DNA of 6,317 nucleotides, from positions 1-6,317 of the forward strand of contig JAXDKI010000064.1 of NCBI GenBank assembly GCA_034667245.1, given 5' to 3'. The first letter of the stretch is position 1; the number at the start of each line of letters is the position of its first letter. Below are positions 1-5,501 of this stretch, in pieces. The notes beneath the pieces were generated by a model. It was given only the letters and a program-made list of their open reading frames with translations. It searched no databases and was not told the origin of the DNA. This stretch comes from DATBFX01 sp034667245 (GTDB lineage: Bacteria > Chloroflexota > Chloroflexia > Thermomicrobiales > UBA6265). Both the position numbers and the translations under genes were made by a program.

Positions 1-30
1 GCGGGGGAGGGGCGGGGTTTGTATAGCTGA
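1..30 (+). CDS. 3' end of a second copy of small gene X (partial)
   Basis: The first 30 bases read in frame as AGEGRGLYS followed by TGA. They match the end of the small ORF at 879-1058, which ends AGEGRGLYR-stop: 30 of 31 bases are identical (1-31 against 1029-1059), an offset of 1028. The frame and stop are conserved and the fragment sits the same distance upstream of an antitoxin gene (stop to homologous ATG 137 against 135 nt). I therefore read it as the end of a preceding copy of the same gene, cut off by the window edge. Function unknown; nothing upstream can be seen. Confidence 0.5.
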   Translation, partial: AGEGRGLYS

Positions 31-83
31 GTCGGTTTCTTCAAAGGTGGGACCGCGATCTGCGGCGTTGTGAAGGCGGGTAT

Positions 84-99
84 GGCCGGTCATTCGGCC
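84..99. other. Short inverted repeat upstream of vapB1
   Basis: GGCCG (84-88) and CGGCC (95-99) form a perfect 5-bp inverted repeat around a 6-base loop, overlapping the start of the conserved box before vapB1. It could be part of an operator for the RHH antitoxin, or chance in GC-rich DNA. The second unit has a different hairpin (1097-1112) at a different distance, so the element itself is not conserved. Confidence 0.25.
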
Positions 100-122
100 C
101 ACTATCGTGTGATATGGTGTTC
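95..122 (+). promoter_or_regulatory. Conserved promoter/operator box of vapBC module 1
   Basis: The segment beginning CGGCCCAC and continuing through TGTGA-TATGGT-G is the counterpart of 1121-1149 in the second module, while flanking DNA has diverged. The candidate -10 is TATGGT (113-118); no convincing -35 is visible. It lies about 35-60 bases before the antitoxin start. RHH-type antitoxins normally autorepress by binding their own promoter, so this preserved block is the best candidate for both promoter and operator. The function is inferred from position and conservation only. Confidence 0.4.
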
Positions 123-155
123 TTGCACGGATCGTAAGAGGCGAGGAGGTTGGGG

Positions 156-440
156 GTGGCAACCGAAATGGTCCGGACCCATGTGCTGTTACCGAAGGAT
201 GTGGTGGAGGAGATAGACCGCAGTGTCGGAGAGCGGCGGCGCAGTGGGTTTCTTGCCGAAGCGGCGCGGGAGAAGCTCGAGCGCCAACGCAGGGTGCAGA
301 CGCTGGAGCGGTTTGCCGGGTGGCTGAAGGACGTTGATATCCCCGGCTGGGAGACGCCGGAGGCCACGGCTGAGTGGGTTCATCGGCAGAGGAGGATTGG
401 GGAAGAACCGCCTGGTGGCGGCGGGCATGAGCCGGAATGA
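156..440 (+). CDS. vapB: VapB-type ribbon-helix-helix antitoxin, module 1
   Basis: Predicted antitoxin of a type II VapBC pair, 94 aa; it should bind and neutralise the downstream PIN toxin and repress its own operon. The N-terminus (MVRTHVLLPKDVVEEIDRSV, from residue 5) fits an RHH/CopG fold: a beta strand with alternating residues, then two helices through about residue 45. The C-terminal part contains a DIPGWET-EWV-QRR segment shared with the second antitoxin, the likely toxin-binding region, and a Gly/Pro-rich tail. I chose GTG at 156 because AGGAGG (144-149) is six bases upstream. The in-frame TTG at 150 is too close to that site and the ATG at 168 too far. The stop overlaps the toxin start (ATGA, 437-440), indicating translational coupling. 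The antitoxin role is strongly supported by context; assignment to a particular VapB subfamily is less certain. Confidence 0.85.
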   Translation: MATEMVRTHVLLPKDVVEEIDRSVGERRRSGFLAEAAREKLERQRRVQTLERFAGWLKDVDIPGWETPEATAEWVHRQRRIGEEPPGGGGHEPE

Positions 441-823
441 TGGCGAGGTATCTGCTCGACACGAATGTCTTGGTTGATTACTCAAAGGGTGTTGGCGCCG
501 TCGTGACACAGTTGCGGATGTGGGCCACGGGAGGCGACGACATCGGCATCTGTGGCGTCCAGATCGCGGAGTTCTACTCGGGGATCGCGCCCGCCGATCG
601 TCGCGCGGCGAGGACGTTTTTGGCGGCGTTCCACCGATGGCCGATCACCGAGACGGCGGCGCTCTATGCGGGGACCTATCGCTATGACTTTGCGCGCGTT
701 GGCGTGCATATCGCGACGCCCGACGCGATGATTGCCGGCGTCGCGCGTGCTCGGTCGGCAACGCTCGTGACCAGAAACGTCCGCGATTTTCCGATGACTG
801 ACATTCGAATCCTTTCACTGTGA
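437..823 (+). CDS. vapC: VapC-type PIN-domain ribonuclease toxin, module 1
   Basis: PIN-domain toxin of 128 aa, full length for VapC. Known VapC proteins are Mg-dependent endoribonucleases that cut tRNA or rRNA and stop growth when freed from the antitoxin. Visible motifs: RYLLDTNVLVDY at the N-terminus (Asp8), QIAEF (Glu45), ATPDAMIAG (Asp96) and LVTRNVRDFP (Asn114, Asp117). These supply the acidic quartet of the active site, so the toxin looks catalytically intact. Two consecutive ATG codons occur (437 and 440): the first overlaps the antitoxin stop by 4 nt, the second forms TGATG. Either start would be translationally coupled. It is paralogous to the toxin at 1466-1897 (shared YRYDFAR and NVRDFP-TDI blocks). 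The RNA target cannot be predicted. Confidence 0.92.
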   Translation: MMARYLLDTNVLVDYSKGVGAVVTQLRMWATGGDDIGICGVQIAEFYSGIAPADRRAARTFLAAFHRWPITETAALYAGTYRYDFARVGVHIATPDAMIAGVARARSATLVTRNVRDFPMTDIRILSL

Positions 824-843
824 AACTGCTGGTGGTTTCTTGT

Positions 844-870
844 CCGCGACCTCACTTATTCGTGAGGCGG
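844..870 (+). other. Stem-loop just downstream of vapC1
   Basis: CTCAC (851-855) pairs with GTGAG (862-866) around the loop TTATTC, and CCGC (844-847) can pair with GCGG (867-870) across a 3-base bulge. The structure starts about 20 bases after the vapC1 stop. No T tract follows, so it is not a canonical intrinsic terminator. It could stabilise the 3' end of the vapBC message. Its presence argues that gene X starts after it, not at the upstream TTG (840). Confidence 0.35.
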
Positions 871-878
871 ACTCTGCG

Positions 879-1058
879 ATGCGTTGCCAGCGAGAGATAT
901 TGGTGACGACGACAGGGGTGCAGGGGACGGTTCCGCACATCGGGACGACGGGGTTGCCGCACGCGGAGTCTTTGGTGGAGATGCAGGAGAAGGCGGAGGT
1001 GGTGTATCAGCATGTGTATGACGCGTATGCGGGGGAGGGGCGGGGTTTGTATAGGTGA
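879..1058 (+). CDS. Small protein X of unknown function, between the vapBC modules
   Basis: ORF of 59 aa from ATG 879. I do not recognise the family. The first part contains EILVTTTGVQG, faintly like the N-terminus of YbjQ-type proteins, but the rest does not fit that family. The second half (AESLVEMQEKAEVVYQHVYD) looks helical and amphipathic, and the C-terminus is GEGRGLYR. Evidence that it is real: the codon use is typical of the neighbours, and its last nine codons, frame and stop recur at 1-30, in the same place relative to the next vapB. The start is unsure. ATG 879 has GAGG 11 bases upstream; GTG 903 has GAGAG six bases upstream; TTG 840 lies before a hairpin. It could be a third member of the TA unit or a remnant of a larger duplicated gene. 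Confidence 0.5.
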   Translation: MRCQREILVTTTGVQGTVPHIGTTGLPHAESLVEMQEKAEVVYQHVYDAYAGEGRGLYR

Positions 1059-1096
1059 GCCAGTTGGGAACGGATGCCGGGGAGTCGCGGCTATGC

Positions 1097-1112
1097 GGGT
1101 AGGCAACTACCC
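1097..1112 (+). other. Perfect hairpin with GCAA tetraloop upstream of vapB2
   Basis: GGGTAG (1097-1102) and CTACCC (1107-1112) form a perfect 6-bp stem closed by GCAA, a GNRA-type tetraloop. It lies between the stop of X and the conserved box before vapB2. There is no T tract, so it is a weak terminator candidate at best. It could be a 3' end structure for X or a DNA site. Low certainty. Confidence 0.35.
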
Positions 1113-1120
1113 AAGGATGA

Positions 1121-1149
1121 CGGCCCACGGTCATGTGACATAATGATTC
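1121..1149 (+). promoter_or_regulatory. Conserved promoter/operator box of vapBC module 2
   Basis: This is the counterpart of 95-122: CGGCCCAC, TC, TGTGA and the AT-rich core are kept, with one inserted base. The candidate -10 is CATAAT (1139-1144), with a weak -35 ATGACG (1117-1122) at 16-bp spacing. ATGT-G-ACAT (1133-1141) is a small interrupted palindrome within it, a possible RHH half-site pair. It lies about 45-73 bases before the likely vapB2 ATG. Conservation against a diverged background is the main evidence. Confidence 0.45.
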
Positions 1150-1193
1150 GGCGATGGTTGTAAACGCCGAAGAGGTTGGTTGCGGCTACGGGG

Positions 1194-1469
1194 ATGGTGC
1201 GGACGCATGTGTTGCTGCCGAAGGATGTGGTGGAGGAGATCGATCGCCGTGTCGGAGAGCGGCGGCGGAGCGCGTTCTTGACCGAGGCGGCGCGACGCGA
1301 ACTGCGGCGAGCGCGACAACTACGAGCGCTGGAGAAATTCGCGGGGGCGCTGAAGGATGCGGATATTCCGGGTTGGGAGACGCACGATTCGACGGTGGAG
1401 TGGGTTAGGGCACAGCGGCGACCGACAGGGCGAGATCATTGGGACGGGGACAATGAGGGCGACCAGTGA
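1194..1469 (+). CDS. vapB: VapB-type ribbon-helix-helix antitoxin, module 2
   Basis: Paralogue of the antitoxin at 156-440, with 56 of 76 aligned residues identical. The N-terminal RHH core MVRTHVLLPKDVVEEID is unchanged and the C-terminal DIPGWET-EWV-QRR block is retained; the tail after that differs (acidic, Asp/Glu/Gly-rich). Divergence is concentrated in the middle helix (residues about 35-45). Expected role: neutralise the overlapping VapC and autoregulate. The start is ambiguous. The codon matching the GTG start of copy 1 is GTT here, TTG 1176 abuts the AAGAGG site (1170-1175), and ATG 1194 lies 18 bases beyond it. I chose ATG 1194 (91 aa), which begins exactly at the conserved core. 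Its stop overlaps the toxin's GTG start. Confidence 0.83.
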   Translation: MVRTHVLLPKDVVEEIDRRVGERRRSAFLTEAARRELRRARQLRALEKFAGALKDADIPGWETHDSTVEWVRAQRRPTGRDHWDGDNEGDQ

Positions 1470-1897
1470 CGAGGTACATGCTTGATACGAGCGTGTTGAT
1501 CGACGTGCTCCGGGAGCGAGAGCCCGCCCTCTCTCAGGTGCGGCAATGGATCGTCGGCAGAGAGGAGCTCGGTGTCTGTGCGATCCAAATTGCGGAGTTC
1601 ATGTCGGGGGGGCATCCGCAGCGGCGGGTCGTTGAGTATCGGTTCTTGACGGCGTTGCGCTGGTGGGATGTGACCCCGGCCGCATCCGCGCATGCCGGCT
1701 TCTATCGCTATGATTTCGCCCGCCAGGGAGTGCAGTTCGATACGCCGGACCCGGTGATTGCGGCTGTCGCGCGGGAATGGTCGGCCGTGCTGGTGACTGG
1801 GAATGTCCGTGATTTTCCGAAGACGGATATTCAGGTGCGCGCGCTCTTAAGCGATTGGTCGGTCCTCGATCGAGACGTGGCGAAGTCGTGGACGTGA
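1466..1897 (+). CDS. vapC: VapC-type PIN-domain ribonuclease toxin, module 2
   Basis: PIN-domain toxin of 143 aa starting at a GTG that overlaps the antitoxin stop (GTGA, 1466-1469). Active-site residues are present: Asp7 in RYMLDTSVLID, Glu44 in QIAEF, Asp95 in DTPDPVIAA, and Asn113/Asp116 in LVTGNVRDFP. It differs from copy 1 at motif edges (DTS for DTN, TGN for TRN) and carries about 15 extra C-terminal residues (SDWSVLDRDVAKSWT). The two copies share fold and catalytic residues but vary over the rest, which suggests they now have separate partners or targets. It is the last + strand gene before the convergent serpin; no clean terminator separates them. Confidence 0.92.
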   Translation: MTRYMLDTSVLIDVLREREPALSQVRQWIVGREELGVCAIQIAEFMSGGHPQRRVVEYRFLTALRWWDVTPAASAHAGFYRYDFARQGVQFDTPDPVIAAVAREWSAVLVTGNVRDFPKTDIQVRALLSDWSVLDRDVAKSWT

Positions 1898-2011
1898 CCC
1901 GCGCCCCGGAGGCCTATCCAGAGATTACGAGCGTCCTCTCCGGCCTAGGGCCCTGGTTGGGGTGACGTGCAGGAGTCCATGGTCGAAGAGCAGCTCAAAG
2001 ATGTGCGGCGG

Positions 2012-3259
2012 CTACGCGCTCGGATTCATGACGCGGCCCAGGAAGAGGATGGTGCCGGTCTGGGTGTCGCGGATGGCGAAGACGAACGGGCGATCGATGC
2101 GGACGTCGCGCGGTCCGGTTTCGTTCGAGGCTCCGCCGGTTGTGGGTAATGTGACGGTGGCTGCGGCCGCTTCGGCGCCGTTCTCGTCTACCGAGATGAA
2201 GGCCTTGTGCAGCGCGTCACTGATGAAGAGCGGCTTGGGCGGTGTCTCGTCCACCATGCCGGTGAAATCGGCCCGCAATAAGTCGAAGGCGTCGGTCATG
2301 CCCAGCGCCTGTAGCGTTTGCTCGAGACTGGCGCCGAATTCGAATTTGAATTTTGGAAGGTAGACCCGTACATCGGTGGAGGTCAGTGGACCGAGCGCGG
2401 CGTTCAGCGTATCGGTGTCGAGCCCTTGCTCGAATGCGTCAAGTTGCCCCTCGTCCGGCAGGATGACCGTAAACGAGAATTCGCTGCCCGCGAAGGGGAA
2501 GTCGATCGCCTGGAAGCCGTCGCCACGCGCGTAGGGCAGGTAGGTGCGCTGGAACATGAACGGGACAGTCGCAGTGGTGCCGTCGGGCAGGAAGAACGCG
2601 CCGTCCTCCGTGGCGCTGGGATCAAACCTGCTTTGCCATTCGCTAGAGAACCAGATTGCGTTGGCGAGCACCAGCCGCGTGTCCCGCGTGATGGCGCGCT
2701 CCGGCACGATGTTCTGGATGCGATCCTCGGTTTGCCGGGCAACCCAATCGTTGATTTGCCCGCGTGCTTCCTCCGGTGCATTGACGAAATCGGACTTCTG
2801 CAGTCTGGCGCCGTAGTATTGCTCGACCTGCGCGCTGTACGACGAGCTGACCGGATAGGTCTGCTCGCCCCAGAGCGCGTTGGCAATGCGCAGCCCCCGC
2901 GCCGTCTCGCCCTTTTCCGGGTCGGATTTGGCGTTGCCTCGGGCGACTAGATCTGCATTGAGCTTGCGGAACGCCTCGTGCAGCGCGGGCGGTGGCAGCC
3001 TGAAGGAGAGTGCCTGCGCCATCTGCGCCGCCGTTTCCCCGCCCGCACCCGCATACGTCATCGCGAGCGCCTGCGCGATGCTGTAGGGGGAAAAGAGCAC
3101 GTTCCCGTCCGCGGTCTGCCGCACTTCGGTATAGAGGTCCAACGCGGATGCCGTGTTCCCGGCGACCAGTTCGGACGTGCCGTCCCCAGGTGCGAATGCG
3201 CCCGCACTCATAGGCGCACATAACATCAGTGCCAGCAAGACCCACGCCGTTCGCCTCAT
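2012..3259 (-). CDS. Exported serpin (family I4 serine protease inhibitor)
   Basis: Serpin of 415 aa. Serpins trap a target protease after cleavage of a reactive-centre loop. Residues 1-22 form a Sec signal peptide (MRR, hydrophobic WVLLALMLCAPMSAGA), so it should act outside the cytoplasm. Family blocks in order: NVLFSPYSI (53-61), INDWVARQTEDRI (169-181), LVLANAIWF (197-205), VRVYLPKFKFEF (297-308), the hinge ENGAEAAAAT (359-368), and VRIDRPFVFAI (386-396), which fits the serpin signature pattern. The small-residue hinge predicts an inhibitory serpin. Counting 17 residues from Glu359 puts P1 near Gly375, in the segment LPTTGGASN. There is no basic P1, so elastase- or subtilisin-like targets are likelier than trypsin (inference). 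The start ATG has AAAAAGGG seven bases upstream and matches the signal peptide; the open frame extends further upstream without support. It is 188 bases downstream of the M15 gene but has its own promoter. Confidence 0.95.
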   Translation of the reverse strand: MRRTAWVLLALMLCAPMSAGAFAPGDGTSELVAGNTASALDLYTEVRQTADGNVLFSPYSIAQALAMTYAGAGGETAAQMAQALSFRLPPPALHEAFRKLNADLVARGNAKSDPEKGETARGLRIANALWGEQTYPVSSSYSAQVEQYYGARLQKSDFVNAPEEARGQINDWVARQTEDRIQNIVPERAITRDTRLVLANAIWFSSEWQSRFDPSATEDGAFFLPDGTTATVPFMFQRTYLPYARGDGFQAIDFPFAGSEFSFTVILPDEGQLDAFEQGLDTDTLNAALGPLTSTDVRVYLPKFKFEFGASLEQTLQALGMTDAFDLLRADFTGMVDETPPKPLFISDALHKAFISVDENGAEAAAATVTLPTTGGASNETGPRDVRIDRPFVFAIRDTQTGTILFLGRVMNPSA

Positions 3260-3353
3260 CGTATGGCCCTTTTTCGCACTCAGTGGACGCCGCAGGCTGG
3301 CTCTTTCGTCCCTGCGTCCTCCCCTGGAATCTGCGCACGTTCCGTGTCTGCAC

Positions 3354-3382
3354 ATTATCGCATGAGCACTGCAGGCTGCCCA
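3354..3382 (-). promoter_or_regulatory. Extended -10 promoter for the serpin gene
   Basis: On the minus strand, TGCGATAAT gives an extended -10 (GATAAT at 3359-3354, TG upstream). A -35-like TGGGCA (3382-3377) follows at exactly 17-bp spacing, matching 4 of 6 consensus bases. It sits in the gap between the M15 gene and the serpin start and predicts a 5' untranslated region of about 85-90 bases. It suggests the serpin is transcribed independently as well as possibly by read-through. Confidence 0.55.
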
Positions 3383-3447
3383 GAGGCGGCTGGCGAACGC
3401 AGACGCTGCTGGAGCTGGTGCATGGCGTCCTCCGCGAACGTTGACGG

Positions 3448-5490
3448 TTACGTGGGCGGATCGTGGTCCCAGTGCCACTCCTCGGTCGGTAGTTGGGCGA
3501 AATGGTGGTCGGCGGCGTTGGCGACCAGCCACTTGTAGAACCACGAGTTTCGCCAGGCGTCCTTTTGCGCGGTCTTCGGCCCGAGGGTATTGCCGCCCTG
3601 GGTGGTCGAGAAATCGACCGCCAGACCCTTGGTGTGGTTGCTGTAGCCGGGGATCGCCTTGATCGGGTACATCGCGTCGACCATGAGCGTGACCGCGGCG
3701 GCGCCGAATTCGCCGCCCGTCAGCGTCGCCCGCGCGGCTTTGGTGCGCTCGACATGGGTGTCGAAGGTATTCTTCCAGGCGCTGAAGTCGGAGTCCAGGC
3801 TGCGGTGGGCGGAGGCGATCGAGATGTCGCCGGCCGCGATCACCAGCTTATCGCCCACCGTTCGGTCCTTCGGCTTCCTGTATTTGGCGAACATCTTGCG
3901 CTCGTCGCGGTCGTGGCGTGCCCGCGCCAGCAAGGTCGCGCAGTCGGCGGCGGCGGCCTTGTGCATCTTGAAACCGTACTCGACCTCCTCCAGGTCTTCG
4001 TCGCCGGGGCCGAGGGTGAAGGTCTTTTCCGAATCGCCGGCAGAGCGCTCGAGCATCTTCTGGTAGACGTCGCGCCGGAACCGGGTCGCCTCGGCGCTGC
4101 CATAGCCGCCGAGGCGACTGGACGGGATCGCGTCGGCCGGAATGGTGACCTTGCGCGCGATCGCCGGACCGGTCGCCGCGGACGGATGCGCGACCTGCGA
4201 TACGCGATCTGATTGGATCGTGGCCGGGCTGCGCTTCAGCGTTTTCTCGAACAACCGCTCTTCGCCCATCATCCGCTCGTGACCGGGGCTATCGCCCGGT
4301 CGCCCGGTGTCGATGACCTGGTAGTTGGCGCGCAGACCGTCGAAGGCAACCTCGCCGGGGCCGCCGAGGATGGTTGAGTGGACGGCGAACCATTGGTCCA
4401 GTGCCTGTTTCACGTTGTCGTAGCGGCGCGCGTACCCGGAACGACGGTCTTGCCCGTCACCCTTGTCGTTGCCGGTGCCGCCGGAGTGGTAGCCGCGGAA
4501 GCGGAAGCTGGTGGCGAGATAGGTACGATGAGCGGCGGGCCAGTGCATGCGCTCGGCGTTCGTCAGCTCGGCCAGGTCGTGATCGAGTCGAGCCGTGAGG
4601 AACTGGATGAGGACCTGGTCCTCACTGCCGTGGAGGGCATCGAAGAGGATGAGCTCGCGCATGTTCTCGGGCAGGCGTGACGAACCCCTTTCGGCGGTCT
4701 TGGCTTTTTTGGCCTTTTTCTCCTGGGCGACATCTTCGGCCAGCATGGGGGAGATGACGTCACCGCCGCCGCTGTGACCGCTGAAGATAACCGGACCGGG
4801 GCCCGCGCCTTTGGGCAGGTCGCCACGATCGGTCAGGATCTTGAAGACGGCTTGCAGATAGGCGTTGGCGTCGAATCCGGCACCGAAGCCGGAACGGCCG
4901 GTGCCCTGGGGCAAGACGGCGATGATATTGCGCCCGCCGGCGTGGATGGTCTGAAGTTGATCCTCGGTCTTGTCGATCGCTTCATCGCGCACCTGGACCG
5001 TGCCCTTGACCTTGAACTCCCGGTAACCGAGCCCGTGGCCATGGAGGTGGAGCAGGACCTCGATCGGTTCCTTCTTATCGAGCCCAGCGGGGATGAGGAC
5101 GACCGCGCGGCCGGAGGCGCTCTCCTCGGTCTGTTCGCCGGTAAGGAAGTCCTTGGCCTCGAGCGCAGCATCCTGATTGCCGACGTTCTTGAGACCCTCG
5201 ATCGGGATGCGCCAGACTTTGCCGATGAGCCTCGGTTTGGCGTTCGCGCTGGTCGGCTTGACGTCCTTTCCGGTCCAGCCGTTCCGTTGGAGGATGGCGA
5301 CCGGGAACCGCTGATGCGCAATCACGCGCTGGAGATGCCGGTTGCCGTGGCTCTGCTGCAATGCGAGGATTTCGCCGGCGGCGCGCGATAAGCCGTCCGC
5401 TGGGTGGTCGCCGGATTGGTCGGTCCGCGGCAGAGGGTGGTCGCGCTCGCGCGTGACCGATTGAGGGACAGCCCGCGATGTGGTTGGCAC
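3448..5490 (-). CDS. Composite protein: eCIS-like leader, alpha/beta-hydrolase-like domain, M15 (VanY-like) peptidase
   Basis: Predicted 680 aa from a GTG start. (1) Residues 1-60: a polar leader ending in ILALQQSHGNRHLQRV (41-56). It resembles the LQRxxGNxxVxRL motif at the N-termini of DUF4157-type proteins encoded with extracellular contractile injection systems. (2) About 85-420: an alpha/beta-hydrolase-like region with LHLHGHG (147-153, oxyanion-type), FSGHSGGG (236-243, nucleophile Ser240), LFDALHG (Asp284) and candidate base His404, interrupted by a Lys/Ala-rich insert (255-270). (3) About 545-680: an M15 peptidase with ASAHRS (Arg563), SNHTKGLAVDF (Zn ligands His619, Asp626), KWLVANA, and EEWHW (catalytic Glu670, Zn ligand His673). 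M15 enzymes usually cut D-Ala-containing peptidoglycan peptides. There is no signal peptide or membrane segment, so delivery by a non-Sec route or lysis would be needed. The fusion suggests a cell-wall-directed effector; the substrate of the hydrolase part is unknown. Confidence 0.8.
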   Translation of the reverse strand: MPTTSRAVPQSVTRERDHPLPRTDQSGDHPADGLSRAAGEILALQQSHGNRHLQRVIAHQRFPVAILQRNGWTGKDVKPTSANAKPRLIGKVWRIPIEGLKNVGNQDAALEAKDFLTGEQTEESASGRAVVLIPAGLDKKEPIEVLLHLHGHGLGYREFKVKGTVQVRDEAIDKTEDQLQTIHAGGRNIIAVLPQGTGRSGFGAGFDANAYLQAVFKILTDRGDLPKGAGPGPVIFSGHSGGGDVISPMLAEDVAQEKKAKKAKTAERGSSRLPENMRELILFDALHGSEDQVLIQFLTARLDHDLAELTNAERMHWPAAHRTYLATSFRFRGYHSGGTGNDKGDGQDRRSGYARRYDNVKQALDQWFAVHSTILGGPGEVAFDGLRANYQVIDTGRPGDSPGHERMMGEERLFEKTLKRSPATIQSDRVSQVAHPSAATGPAIARKVTIPADAIPSSRLGGYGSAEATRFRRDVYQKMLERSAGDSEKTFTLGPGDEDLEEVEYGFKMHKAAAADCATLLARARHDRDERKMFAKYRKPKDRTVGDKLVIAAGDISIASAHRSLDSDFSAWKNTFDTHVERTKAARATLTGGEFGAAAVTLMVDAMYPIKAIPGYSNHTKGLAVDFSTTQGGNTLGPKTAQKDAWRNSWFYKWLVANAADHHFAQLPTEEWHWDHDPPT

Positions 5491-5495
5491 GTCTT

Positions 5496-5501
5496 TCCTC
5501 T
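5496..5501 (-). promoter_or_regulatory. Ribosome binding site deciding the GTG start of the M15 fusion gene
   Basis: On the minus strand AGAGGA (within GAAGAGGA) lies five bases before GTG at 5490-5488. The frame is open for 66 more codons to an ATG at 5688, but neither that ATG nor the in-frame ATG at MPGGPY has a comparable site. Starting at the GTG also puts the LQxxxGN motif about 45 residues from the N-terminus, where related leaders carry it. Confidence 0.6.

Larger units (their letters stand above)
1..1175 (+). repeat. Tandem duplication unit: X end - promoter box - vapB - vapC, then the next X
   Basis: A unit of about 1.03 kb is visible by the reappearance of the X terminus (1-30 and 1029-1058), of the promoter-proximal box (95-122 and 1121-1149) and of the antitoxin and toxin genes. 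The X terminus is nearly identical in DNA. The antitoxins are about three-quarters identical in protein over 76 residues (56 of 76 by hand count). The rest of the intergenic DNA has diverged. This points to an old tandem duplication with selection on coding parts, rather than a recent copy. Another unit probably lies to the left of the window. No X copy follows the second vapC, so the array ends there. Confidence 0.6.

Noticed and set aside
1906..1943. CCGGAG...CTCCGG inverted repeat as a terminator between vapC2 and the serpin
   Set aside because: The loop is 26 bases, the stem only 6 bp, and no T tract follows on either strand.
2318..2950. 210-codon plus-strand open frame opposite the serpin
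   Set aside because: The minus-strand serpin is unambiguous over its full length; the plus frame is a shadow.
3200..3259. Serpin as a lipoprotein (Cys at residue 14 in LMLC)
   Set aside because: The residue before Cys is Leu, which does not fit a lipobox; a later AGA-type site fits signal peptidase I.
3260..3544. N-terminal extension of the serpin frame by 95 codons
   Set aside because: The ATG at 3259 starts a proper signal peptide and has an SD seven bases upstream. The extension is Arg/Ala-rich, runs into the end of the M15 gene and covers the promoter.
3493..5391. Long plus-strand open frames (for example 3493-4212 and 4774-5391) opposite the M15 fusion gene
   Set aside because: They are antisense shadows in GC-rich DNA. 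The minus strand has recognisable catalytic motifs and a ribosome binding site; the plus frames show no family motifs.
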